Positions 7,547 to 15,334 of a DNA stretch of 41,644 nt are shown one piece after another; position 1 is the stretch's first letter; each line of letters opens with the position of its first letter. The notes under the pieces were generated by a model. That model did no database searches. It was not told the origin of the DNA and was given only the letters and a program-made list of their open reading frames with translations. Where the stretch lies: the NCBI GenBank assembly GCA_023396065.1, contig JAEWXF010000012.1, forward strand, positions 1-41,644, in the 5' to 3' direction. Source of the stretch: Methanobacteriota archaeon (GTDB lineage: Archaea; Halobacteriota; Methanomicrobia; Methanomicrobiales; Methanocorpusculaceae). The position numbers and the translations under genes were made by a program.

Positions 7547-8705
7547 CAGCCGCCCCCCGGTACTCGTGTTTCAGGCACCATGACACGATGCGTATCCAGT
7601 TGTCTATGATCGTCTCGCGTTCGTCCAGAAGCCCCGGGACCGGCTGATATCCGGTGATGCCGATCATCCCCGGAAACTCCTGCATAATCGCCAGAGCGGC
7701 CCGTTTTCCGGCAAGTTCCGGAATCAGGCCCCAGTTAATTTCATCCGTAATATGCAGTAAAGCTGCAGTCATCGTCACCACCTGCGGATTTTTTGCAAGT
7801 TCCCGCAGATCGTGGAGAAAGACCGTTCGTCTGTTTTCCCCGGGTACACCGGATGCGATCCGCCATACCGCAGTTTCGTCTACACCAAACCGGTCAAGAC
7901 GCACCATCATATCACACTGTGATCCGGCCGTCAGACAGGACTGCCGGGCCAGCGCCTGCGTCGTCGCTTCAATAACGCATCTTCCGATCAGCTCCCCCAG
8001 CTTTGAATGTTTTCCTGCGTCCTGCAGACAGTTGGGACTGTTTCTGTTTGCGATGACAGCCGTCTGATCGGTTCCGGAGCCGGTAGCAATGCCGCAGGAG
8101 TACCTGCTTGGAGCCATCAGCTGCTGAAGTGCCACGCATTTCGCTTCCGTTGCGGTGATTGCAGCACGGGCCAGGGTACTGGCAGAAAGGTTTGCATTAA
8201 TGATCAGGATTGTGATGATAGTCCCGCAGCAGGGTTCAAAGGCGGCATCCTCTTCATAATAGGATGCAGGGTCTCCTGCCCGGCCGCCGTTGACCTCGAT
8301 GCCGGCAGTAATCACGGCAGTTACTTCAAGATCCCGGAAATTCTTCGTGACGATGCAGGCATTCTGCATGTTCGCTGCAGTCATCATGCCGACCGCTGCC
8401 GCCGGATCCAGTCCGAGGCGCTGAGCCGTAATTTTCATATATGTTTCAACACTTCCGCCCTCCAGATCGCAGCAGCACCGCAGATTTGTTCCGGGTTTTG
8501 GCTGATGATTAAATACCGCTTCGCACTCTTCACGGTATCCGCCGTTGAGGGAAGCGGCACTCAGTACATTTCTCCCGTTTGGCAGTTTTACGACAATCGC
8601 TCCGTCATAACGGTAAATTTTCTCCATCCCTGATGTTTCACAGAGCAGCTGGACCTGGGGTTCTGTCATGATCTCAATCACACTCGGAATCTCCGATTTT
8701 TTCAT
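7536..8705 (-). CDS. cbiZ: CbiZ-family adenosylcobinamide amidohydrolase
   Basis: The 389-residue protein carries the CbiZ core: TAGIEVNGGRAGDP, GTIITILIINANLS, AAITATEAKCVALQQL and ATGSGTDQ. CbiZ cuts the amide joining aminopropanol to the corrin ring of adenosylcobinamide, giving adenosylcobyric acid for corrinoid salvage; it is typical of archaea and a few bacteria. The protein is longer than a minimal CbiZ (about 220-240 residues), with an extra Cys-rich N-terminal part (RCCCDLEGG) and a C-terminal extension of about 120 residues. It is the first gene of the overlapping chelatase/nitrogenase-like operon. That placement suggests the operon's substrate may be a corrinoid, unless this divergent CbiZ acts on another amidated tetrapyrrole. 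Confidence 0.8.
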   Translation of the reverse strand: MKKSEIPSVIEIMTEPQVQLLCETSGMEKIYRYDGAIVVKLPNGRNVLSAASLNGGYREECEAVFNHQPKPGTNLRCCCDLEGGSVETYMKITAQRLGLDPAAAVGMMTAANMQNACIVTKNFRDLEVTAVITAGIEVNGGRAGDPASYYEEDAAFEPCCGTIITILIINANLSASTLARAAITATEAKCVALQQLMAPSRYSCGIATGSGTDQTAVIANRNSPNCLQDAGKHSKLGELIGRCVIEATTQALARQSCLTAGSQCDMMVRLDRFGVDETAVWRIASGVPGENRRTVFLHDLRELAKNPQVVTMTAALLHITDEINWGLIPELAGKRAALAIMQEFPGMIGITGYQPVPGLLDERETIIDNWIRIVSWCLKHEYRGAADVA

Positions 8706-8738
8706 TCCGATAGATTCTAAAATATTGTTTTATATCCT
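8706..8738 (-). promoter_or_regulatory. TATA promoter of the cbiZ-nitrogenase-like operon
   Basis: On the minus strand the sequence GAGGATATAAAAC (about 8739-8727) has a purine-rich BRE-like stretch followed by a good archaeal TATA box. Its centre is about 26 nt from the cbiZ ATG (8705-8703), and no clear Shine-Dalgarno lies between. This spacing predicts a leaderless or near-leaderless mRNA. Confidence 0.5.
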
Positions 8739-8768
8739 CAGTACTGTTCTCAATGACGGTTGGGTGCT

Positions 8769-8782
8769 TCTCACATTTGAGA
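8769..8782 (-). terminator. Short dyad between the TIM-barrel gene and cbiZ
   Basis: TCTCA-CATT-TGAGA forms a 5-bp hairpin in the 110-bp gap. It may help end the TIM-barrel transcript or be an operator for the cbiZ promoter 30-60 bp further on. It has no T tract next to it, so the terminator call is weak. Confidence 0.25.
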
Positions 8783-8815
8783 GAAAGGGGTTTGGAACCG
8801 CCAAAATCTGCAGAG

Positions 8816-9823
8816 TTACCGATCAACAGGGCCTCCTGCAGCTGACAAGCCCAGGGCCCGCATCTGCGTCAGAATATATTCTTCGATCGCTGACGACGGA
8901 GTCGTACAAAACTCATGAACCACAAACTCCGGTGATAGCACGTCCAGAATCTCTCTGCAGGCAGGCAGCGTAAACGGCCGGTGCTGATCAATATCACTGA
9001 GCTGCGGATACAGACAGGAGACTTTCTCTTCAAACGACATTGTCTGATAATTTTCGGGTTCCTTCAGATTTTCTGCGGCCGACCCGGACGTACTCTGGTG
9101 AAGATGAACAGACTGTATTCGGTCAATAATCTCCTGATCAAGAGTATCGATACAGGCAAGAACGGCATCAATCGCCCCCTCTTCAGAGGTACAGGTACCA
9201 ATTGCATTCATCAGATGCCCGGTATCCAGCAGCAGGCTCCACTTTTTAAATGCGAGCCGATCGATAAACCGGCTGACATCCCCGGAGTTCAGATACGTCA
9301 GACCCGGATGCCAGAGGTTTTCGATGCAGATGTCAAACGGCGGCTCCCCGCCGGGAAAACGGGAAACACACTCGTTGAGAAAATCGGCAGTTGCATCCAG
9401 CACCTCCGCATCAGTATGGGAACGTACATGGCTGTAGACATCATGCAGCGCAATGTAGGATGCATGGTAGACCCCGTAGGCAGGCTCAAGAACAGAAGCA
9501 TACCGGATTGCCGCACAAAAATTCTCTATGATATCCTCCTTTTTTCGTCCTCCGTAAAAATACGGCACCGACTCATCCGGAATCTCCATGGGAATTTCAT
9601 GGGTATCATCATTCCAGACACCCAGCCACCCAAGGGCAGACGGCAGATGAACCGACATCGTCAGATCTTTTGGAATACCAAGTGGAACCGGTTCATAGTT
9701 TGTCAAAACCTCCAGACCGTCCAGACCCGTTCTCCGGAGCATATCCGTCACCCGGGCCCAGCTCCCGCCGTACTTCTGGAGTTCATAATCATATATCGAA
9801 AAATTTATCAGAAATTTTGTCAT
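8816..9823 (-). CDS. AP_endonuc_2-type TIM-barrel protein, candidate cobamide-remodelling hydrolase (CbiR-like)
   Basis: A 335-residue protein with xylose isomerase/endonuclease IV-like TIM-barrel features: a start TKFLINFSIYDYELQKYGG, GLDGLEVLTNYE, FDICIENLWHPG with the typical Glu, LLLDTGHLMNA with Asp and His, and SVHLHQSTSG with two His. These are the usual metal-ligand positions of the fold. CbiR, a cobamide hydrolase, is a known member of this Pfam family, and cbiZ is the next gene downstream, so a CbiR-like role in corrinoid salvage is a reasonable inference; a sugar isomerase remains possible. The ATG at 9823 has GAGG 6 nt upstream and begins the conserved fold. A further 32 codons are open upstream but lack support. 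Confidence 0.6.
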   Translation of the reverse strand: MTKFLINFSIYDYELQKYGGSWARVTDMLRRTGLDGLEVLTNYEPVPLGIPKDLTMSVHLPSALGWLGVWNDDTHEIPMEIPDESVPYFYGGRKKEDIIENFCAAIRYASVLEPAYGVYHASYIALHDVYSHVRSHTDAEVLDATADFLNECVSRFPGGEPPFDICIENLWHPGLTYLNSGDVSRFIDRLAFKKWSLLLDTGHLMNAIGTCTSEEGAIDAVLACIDTLDQEIIDRIQSVHLHQSTSGSAAENLKEPENYQTMSFEEKVSCLYPQLSDIDQHRPFTLPACREILDVLSPEFVVHEFCTTPSSAIEEYILTQMRALGLSAAGGPVDR

Positions 9824-9922
9824 GATTGCCTCAAATTTTTTCAGACGGGAGGTGTCCGTATGTCTCTGCTGTGAAGAGGAAACGTTTTTTTCCGGGTTCT
9901 CCCGTATACTTGTGCACAAACC

Positions 9923-9930
9923 AAAAAAAA
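9923..9930 (-). terminator. Oligo-T terminator of the leftward pilin operon
   Basis: The minus strand has T8 directly after the stop codon of the last pilin gene (TGA at 9933-9931), a typical archaeal oligo-T terminator. Confidence 0.55.
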
Positions 9931-10557
9931 TCAGCGGAGCGTAAACGACCCCGTCTGGATCGTCTTCCCGCTGATCTTATCAATAACACTGTACTTCAGC
10001 TGCGTATTCAGTTTCGCGACAAACAGTCCGTACCCCTCACCGACCACCGGCTCCCAGTACAGTGCCGGACCGGTAACCGTTTTCCCCGAGTTCTGCAGCG
10101 TAATCTCTTCACCGGTTCCGACATATCCGTCCGAGACCACCATCACCGAATCGCCGGTATTCAGCAGCGTAACCTCCTTATTGTTCACCAGCTGAATACC
10201 CCCTACCGGTGCAAAATACGATTTATGACTGCGCAGTTTCTCCGGAAGAAGGGATGCTGTATTCGTCGAATCAGTCAGATAATCCAAGGTAATCGTCTGA
10301 TCATTCGACGTCAGCTTCACCCCCATATCCACCAGATCCACCGGATCACCGCCCGTATGCCGGATCACAATACCATTGTTCATCGTTGACGAATCCCCCA
10401 TCACCTTCGGCGTCACGGAAAACGTCACCTTCGGCGCCGCAGTATCCGCAACCGTCATACTCCCGGCAAACGACGCAATCACCGCCGCGATAATAATCGT
10501 AATCACCAGCATCAGCATTACACCAATAACCGGAGAAACACCCTCGTCAGACCTCAA
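9931..10557 (-). CDS. Archaeal type IV pilin (DUF1628 family)
   Basis: A 208-residue pilin precursor. A very short charged leader (MRSDEG) precedes the hydrophobic helix VSPVIGVMLMLVITIIIAAV; a prepilin peptidase of the EppA/PibD type should cut after Gly6. The helix builds the filament core, and the remaining residues form a beta-rich head. The start is TTG: it overlaps the upstream stop (TTGA) and has a perfect GGTGAT site 6 nt upstream, which settles it against an ATG. It is the fourth and last gene of the leftward pilin operon. Major or minor pilin status cannot be told from sequence. Confidence 0.88.
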   Translation of the reverse strand: MRSDEGVSPVIGVMLMLVITIIIAAVIASFAGSMTVADTAAPKVTFSVTPKVMGDSSTMNNGIVIRHTGGDPVDLVDMGVKLTSNDQTITLDYLTDSTNTASLLPEKLRSHKSYFAPVGGIQLVNNKEVTLLNTGDSVMVVSDGYVGTGEEITLQNSGKTVTGPALYWEPVVGEGYGLFVAKLNTQLKYSVIDKISGKTIQTGSFTLR

Positions 10558-11201
10558 TGGACAATCACCTTCTTGGAATAGATCACCTTATCACTCGGAA
10601 TATGTACCAGCTTCACCTCAACCTCGCAGCCCGGTCCGAAGTTTGACGCAGGCGACAGCTTGTCAATATCGAACCCCAGCATTGACGGCGACCGGATACC
10701 ATTTGAAGCGGCCTGATCATATCCGCAGGTACCCACCGTCGTACCCGAAGACATCATGTTCCCCGACACCAGCGTAAAGTTCCCGAAATCAACCCCTGCA
10801 TCTCCCGGACTTCCTTTCGACGCATCCACCAGATAGGGAATCTTCACCTTGGTAGCAGAATCCCCCATCTGCTTGTAGATCGGAGATGACTGATCAAAAC
10901 TCGTCACCGTTGCCGCCCTGCTGGACCCGTCGTTCATCGTCGTGATCGTCTGAATCCGCAGATCCCGCGTCGGTACCGCATCACCGCCGACATGTTCAAT
11001 CGTCATCACATACTGGTCATGATTATCGCCCCCATACGACGTAATCCGTACATCAAACGCAGCCGACGGCGCAACAGTCGTTCCGCCGCCGATGTTCCCG
11101 ACGAAAACCCCGACAATTGCGGCAACGATAATCGTCACGACCAGCATCAGCATCACACCGATAACCGGGGACACTGCCTCATTCTTCTCAGTGGATTGCA
11201 T
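10554..11201 (-). CDS. Archaeal type IV pilin (DUF1628 family)
   Basis: A 215-residue pilin precursor with leader MQSTEKNEA and helix VSPVIGVMLMLVVTIIVAAI; predicted cleavage is after Ala9, next to an acidic residue. The head is rich in Gly, Ser, Thr and Asp and includes two Cys (TVGTCGYD and FGPGCEVE) that could form a disulphide. It ends with KVIYSKKVIVH, resembling the end of the first pilin of this operon (KVIYDKDVYAK). It starts 4 nt after the upstream stop and overlaps the next pilin, so the four genes are one operon. Confidence 0.88.
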   Translation of the reverse strand: MQSTEKNEAVSPVIGVMLMLVVTIIVAAIVGVFVGNIGGGTTVAPSAAFDVRITSYGGDNHDQYVMTIEHVGGDAVPTRDLRIQTITTMNDGSSRAATVTSFDQSSPIYKQMGDSATKVKIPYLVDASKGSPGDAGVDFGNFTLVSGNMMSSGTTVGTCGYDQAASNGIRSPSMLGFDIDKLSPASNFGPGCEVEVKLVHIPSDKVIYSKKVIVH

Positions 11202-11205
11202 GGGT

Positions 11206-11838
11206 TTACCTCATATCCTTCGGTGACGGAATCAGACCCTGGGCAAGCACCGTCTCCGACTCCTTGTCCATAATCACGTACTCGGACTCTTCACCCCAGT
11301 ACAGACCGAAACTTCCCCCGTCCCCGTCCCGGTATCCCAGAGAACAGAACGGACTCTGACTTAAATCAAAGTAAATCCGGAACTTCTCACCGGCCCGCAG
11401 AAAATTATCCTGCGTAAACCCGCCCTCGTTGCCGGAACCTCTCGTCTGATGACCAACCTTCTGGAACCGGGGATAGTTACCGGACGGCCCGGTAATCGAG
11501 GAGTCCAGACCATACAGATAATTACCGGCCCCGTCAGTCATCATGGAGTATCCGCTGTTGTAGTTAATCTCCCCGTGCGTGTTGCCGGTCCGGATCCGGA
11601 CGATCAGATTCCGGAGATCCACCACGTCCCCGCCCATATGTTCATACTCAAGGCCCTGATAATGCGGCGTCATCACCACCTGGGAAAAATGCAGCTGGGC
11701 ATTGGGGCCGCTGCTCGCCTCCGTTGCAAAACCCGTGGCAAACGCGCTGACCACCGCCGCAATAATAATCGTGACCACCAGCATCAGCATCACGCCGATA
11801 ACCGGGGATACACCGTCCTCTGGCTTTTTTTCGTTCAT
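11206..11838 (-). CDS. Archaeal type IV pilin (DUF1628 family)
   Basis: A 210-residue pilin precursor: leader MNEKKPEDG, then VSPVIGVMLMLVVTIIIAAV, with cleavage expected after Gly9. The head contains YEHMGGDVVDLRNLIVRI, the recurrent 'HxGGDxxDxxxL' motif also present in the other pilins of this operon. It ends VLAQGLIPSPKDMR without the charged KVIY end of its siblings. The ATG overlaps the previous stop (ATGA), so translation is coupled. Confidence 0.88.
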   Translation of the reverse strand: MNEKKPEDGVSPVIGVMLMLVVTIIIAAVVSAFATGFATEASSGPNAQLHFSQVVMTPHYQGLEYEHMGGDVVDLRNLIVRIRTGNTHGEINYNSGYSMMTDGAGNYLYGLDSSITGPSGNYPRFQKVGHQTRGSGNEGGFTQDNFLRAGEKFRIYFDLSQSPFCSLGYRDGDGGSFGLYWGEESEYVIMDKESETVLAQGLIPSPKDMR

Positions 11839-12521
11839 TTGGCATACACATCCTTATCGTAGATCACTTTCCCGGTCGGCGTATGGACAATTGTTATGTG
11901 AATCTTGGACCCGTCCCCGAACCCGAACTTCGCATCCTTATAATCAAACCCGATCAGATTTTCAAATCCGTCGTATCCGTTCAGGCCGGACCCCACAATC
12001 CCGCTGACCGACTGCATCTCCCGTCCCGGAGCCAGAACAAATGTTCCGAAATCCGCCCAGTTCAGGGAGTTCATCGCATTGATCGTCGGATTCCTTCCTT
12101 CATTCGTCGTCTGGTGGACAAACGGACTCTCATCCGGATCCCAGATCACCGACCCCGGTTCAATGGAGCCGTCAATGGTTCGTTTGATCACCTTGCCGCC
12201 ATCAGTCAGTTTTTTCTTGTTCTGATACTGCGGAATCGTATACTCAAAGATAATCTGCAGATCCTTGGTATCCAGAGGATCTCCTCCGATATGGCGGAAC
12301 AGCATCAGCGGACCGTACTGCAGATCCATATTCGGCGTCATATCGATACTAATATCCAGGGCAGCCGACGGGGTTTTTTCCATCGTCGACCCAAGACCTC
12401 CGGCAAAACTTGCCACCAGAGCCGCAACGATGATTGTTACCACCAGCATCAGCATTACGCCAATCACCGGGGATACAGCATCATCGTCACGCCGGAACTT
12501 CTCATCTGTTTGTATGGTCAC
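11835..12521 (-). CDS. Archaeal type IV pilin, first gene of the leftward operon
   Basis: A pilin precursor of about 228 residues with leader ending RRDDDA and helix VSPVIGVMLMLVVTIIVAAL. The head has the shared FRHIGGDPLDTKDLQIIF motif. Two GTG codons in tandem (12524 and 12521) could start it, with GGGAG just upstream. The second gives the better spacing (4 nt against 1) and is used here. A TATA-like stretch at about 12535-12550 on this strand suggests a short leader. It is divergent from the pilus machinery operon beginning at 12797, so the locus reads outward from one 270-bp control region. Confidence 0.86.
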   Translation of the reverse strand: MTIQTDEKFRRDDDAVSPVIGVMLMLVVTIIVAALVASFAGGLGSTMEKTPSAALDISIDMTPNMDLQYGPLMLFRHIGGDPLDTKDLQIIFEYTIPQYQNKKKLTDGGKVIKRTIDGSIEPGSVIWDPDESPFVHQTTNEGRNPTINAMNSLNWADFGTFVLAPGREMQSVSGIVGSGLNGYDGFENLIGFDYKDAKFGFGDGSKIHITIVHTPTGKVIYDKDVYAK

Positions 12522-12524
12522 CAC

Positions 12525-12796
12525 TCTCCCTATGAAAAATAAATATAATGTTCATTAAGACAAAATTAATCTGTAATCTGTATGTCCCTGAAGACATATT
12601 ATGCTTTTTCAAAACATAGGGTTTTGTCCGAAATTTTTCCAAAGATGTGCATTTTAAAAGAGTTTTGCATATCTGAATGGTAATACTGCATTGCATATGT
12701 GATATGCATATATTCTCGTATCCCTGAATGCAAACAATATAATTAGGAATACATCAAACATATTTTCTAAAATCGAGCCAGGGTATTTCGGAGAAC
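12525..12796. promoter_or_regulatory. Divergent control region of the two pilus operons
   Basis: 272 bp of AT-rich DNA between divergent pilus transcripts. TATA-like stretches lie at about 12535-12550 for the leftward pilins and at 12736-12744 (AATATAATT) for the rightward operon. Between them is a perfect 7-bp dyad, TGCATAT-GTG-ATATGCA (12692-12708), and a further TGCATAT at 12666-12672. These repeats are good candidate operator sites for one regulator acting on both directions. Confidence 0.5.
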
Positions 12797-15334
12797 GTGA
12801 TATGTGTGTTAATTAATCGTCGTCGGTTATGTGCCGTACTCTGCATTCTGCTGATAGTAGCATGCCTATTCATTTCAGGAGCTGCGGCCAGGCATTCTGC
12901 CGCAGGGGGGGACAATGCAGGCATTGACCCCGGAGACACCGTCTACATCGGAGAACTGAACCTGAACTTTTCCGCGTTCCAGAGTGGTACAAAGGTCCCG
13001 CAGAACATGGTAAAGTATGAAAGCGGGTCAGTTGTCTCTGCAATCCCTCTCACAAACATGATAGGCAGCGTTACCTCCGGCATCAGTACCGGCAGGTACT
13101 ATCCTGATTACGGCGGAGGGGACATTGACCAGAGTATCTCCATCGATATCCGGGACCCCACGCTTGGTCAGATGAAAATCTACGTATACAACACCGACGT
13201 CACGCCGGATGGGCTGCCGGCACGTCCATCTGAGATCTCGCGCCAGATGCATGTGATGTTCTACATGCCTGACAGCAGTATTGTCAGCAGTCAGCTGAAC
13301 GGATACTGGTATGAATATCAGCTGACCGGCACCAAAGGTTCCACCAAACGCATCACCAACAGTGCCGGAACAATCGTAAATCTGGACCAGCTGACAACCA
13401 GTCCGTCGCAACCTGACCAGAATCTTGCCTTCCAGCTGGCAAAACAGAGCGTGATTCCGACCGGCAACAGCACGGCATCCATGACCTTCCGGCTGAAACT
13501 GAACGGCCTGTCTACGGAGACCACCTACAGCTTTTCCGCCGCGGACTTCGGCACCACTCTGGCAGTGGATAAATCCCAGATTCAGCAGTCTGACTCCCTC
13601 ACTCTCACCCTGACCGGAACTCCGTTTACCCTGTATACCCTGAAGCTCTCCCCGGCCTCTTCAGGAGGACCGTACTTTTCGGAAACCTCCGGATATACCC
13701 GTCCCAATCCCCATGAAATCACCCTGTATCCCGGATGGAACGGCCAGGCAACTGCCGTAATCGAGGTGCCGGCCGCAGCCTCTCCCGGAGAATACCAGAT
13801 AGAGACCACGGATCCCGGATCAGGTCTGGCCAGAACGGTCTCGTTTACCATCACCAAATCCGGTGCCTCTATGGAGTTTGAGGAACCCTCCGACGATGTG
13901 AAAAACGGAAAGTTTTCCGTAGGAGACTCAATTCTTCTGAAAGGGACCTGCAAAAACACCAACGAGTACGTCCCCATCTATCTCTATCTGACCGGCCCGA
14001 ACCTGCCGGCAAACGGCGTTCACCTGACGACGCATCAGGAAGTAAAGGACGGTGATGCAACTACCTTCACCACAACAGCCTATGATCCGAACATTGGATA
14101 CTGGGAGTATACCTGGTGGACAAAGGGCCTGGAACCGGGAACCTATACCGTTCACGCGAATCTCAACCCGTACGGCCATACGAACAGTGATTACCCCGGC
14201 GGAGCGGGAAACATCGACGGCAAAGTTCCTCCCGCCTGGGACTATCCCCTGAGTGAACAGACCATTCAGGTAAAGTCCAGTGATAAAAGCGGCGGCTACT
14301 TTGCCAAGGGAGATCATCTCTACTCCTGGTGGATTGCCCGCGGCAGTCCCGGTATCGGAGCAGCCAACGGTCTGTACGGCGAGATCCGCTGGTACATCTT
14401 CGGCAGCAACTTCCGGTACGCCGACCGTCAGGCCGGGTTCCCGCTCTACAAAGCCGAACAGGACACCTGGGTCGATGCCCCCTGGGGAGAGTACGGGTTT
14501 ACCTATGACCGCAACTTTACCTATTCCCTCTCGTCCGGCGTGTATTATCTGGTATACCAGCATCCGGGACCAAACGGCGTCTTTGATGTGGTGGCGGATG
14601 ACGGATACGGAAAAGCACTTACGACGGTGAGCACAACCTACGGCTCCTCCGCATCCTTTACGACTATGCAGGGAAAGAACGCAGCAGACGCGCTGACAAA
14701 GATGTTCACGGATCCCAAATGTGATGACCTCTACGTCATGACGCAGTTCACCGTCGAAGAACCCTACATCACGCTGAACGATCCGGGTCAGGTCTCGGTC
14801 GGGGACAAACTCGTCCTCTCCGGTCGTACCAATCTTGCAGCGGCTGACGAGTCTGCCGATGAAACCGACGTTGACGACAAACTGTTCCTCTCGATTCACC
14901 GGATTGATGCCAATTCAGGTGAGGAGTCCAACACCGCAATGAAGATTCCGTCCACTACAACCATTCCGAAATCCCCGACACCCTTCAAAGGCTACCGGAC
15001 CTACAGCTTCGATGAGATCGATACCAGTTCCTGGTATCCGGGAATCTACGAAGCGTCAGTCGAGTGTAAAGACGCAAAGTTCTCCAAAGGATTCTCCTTT
15101 GAGATTCTGCCGCAGGGAACCAGTGCTTCCCAGAGTACGGTCCAGCCGACCATCTCCTCTTCCCTTTCTGCAACCGAGAAGGCAACACCGTATCCGACCT
15201 ATACGTCCTCGTCGTCCTCTACCGGCACACCGTCCCAGACAACTGCTTCTCCCACGCAGACACCCGGATTTTGCAGTATCGCCGCCGCACTCGCCGGGAT
15301 TCTTGCCCTGACCCTCCGGAGGAGACGCGCATGA
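12797..15334 (+). CDS. DUF3821-type surface protein with PGF-CTERM anchor
   Basis: An 845-residue secreted protein. A signal peptide (RRRLCAVLCILLIVACLFISGAAA) is followed by GDTVYIGELNLNFSAF, the start typical of DUF3821 proteins of Methanomicrobiales. Beta-rich repeats follow, then a Ser/Thr/Pro stalk (about residues 775-815) and the tail TPGFCSIAAALAGILALTLRRRRA: PGF, one membrane helix, basic end. That is the PGF-CTERM signal, which archaeosortase A cuts while attaching the protein to lipid. It heads the rightward pilus operon and may be an adhesin or cell-wall partner of the pilus. GTG at 12797 lies only 3 nt from GGAG; GTG at 12806 lies 12 nt away, so the start is uncertain by three codons. 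The stop overlaps the next ATG. Confidence 0.82.
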   Translation: MICVLINRRRLCAVLCILLIVACLFISGAAARHSAAGGDNAGIDPGDTVYIGELNLNFSAFQSGTKVPQNMVKYESGSVVSAIPLTNMIGSVTSGISTGRYYPDYGGGDIDQSISIDIRDPTLGQMKIYVYNTDVTPDGLPARPSEISRQMHVMFYMPDSSIVSSQLNGYWYEYQLTGTKGSTKRITNSAGTIVNLDQLTTSPSQPDQNLAFQLAKQSVIPTGNSTASMTFRLKLNGLSTETTYSFSAADFGTTLAVDKSQIQQSDSLTLTLTGTPFTLYTLKLSPASSGGPYFSETSGYTRPNPHEITLYPGWNGQATAVIEVPAAASPGEYQIETTDPGSGLARTVSFTITKSGASMEFEEPSDDVKNGKFSVGDSILLKGTCKNTNEYVPIYLYLTGPNLPANGVHLTTHQEVKDGDATTFTTTAYDPNIGYWEYTWWTKGLEPGTYTVHANLNPYGHTNSDYPGGAGNIDGKVPPAWDYPLSEQTIQVKSSDKSGGYFAKGDHLYSWWIARGSPGIGAANGLYGEIRWYIFGSNFRYADRQAGFPLYKAEQDTWVDAPWGEYGFTYDRNFTYSLSSGVYYLVYQHPGPNGVFDVVADDGYGKALTTVSTTYGSSASFTTMQGKNAADALTKMFTDPKCDDLYVMTQFTVEEPYITLNDPGQVSVGDKLVLSGRTNLAAADESADETDVDDKLFLSIHRIDANSGEESNTAMKIPSTTTIPKSPTPFKGYRTYSFDEIDTSSWYPGIYEASVECKDAKFSKGFSFEILPQGTSASQSTVQPTISSSLSATEKATPYPTYTSSSSSTGTPSQTTASPTQTPGFCSIAAALAGILALTLRRRRA

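Noticed and set aside
8706..8815. Cobalamin riboswitch upstream of cbiZ
   Set aside because: The gap is too short and, with the TATA box 26 nt from the start, would not be transcribed; no B12-box sequence was recognised.
13928..14899. 323-residue minus-strand open frame within the surface protein gene
   Set aside because: It overlaps the DUF3821/PGF-CTERM gene, which has a signal peptide, stalk and anchor. The antisense product has no recognisable domain.
15271..15330. N-terminal extension of the transglutaminase-like protein from 15271
   Set aside because: The 20 extra residues run antiparallel to no signal and overlap the previous gene. The ATG at 15331 has a strong ribosome site and ATGA coupling.
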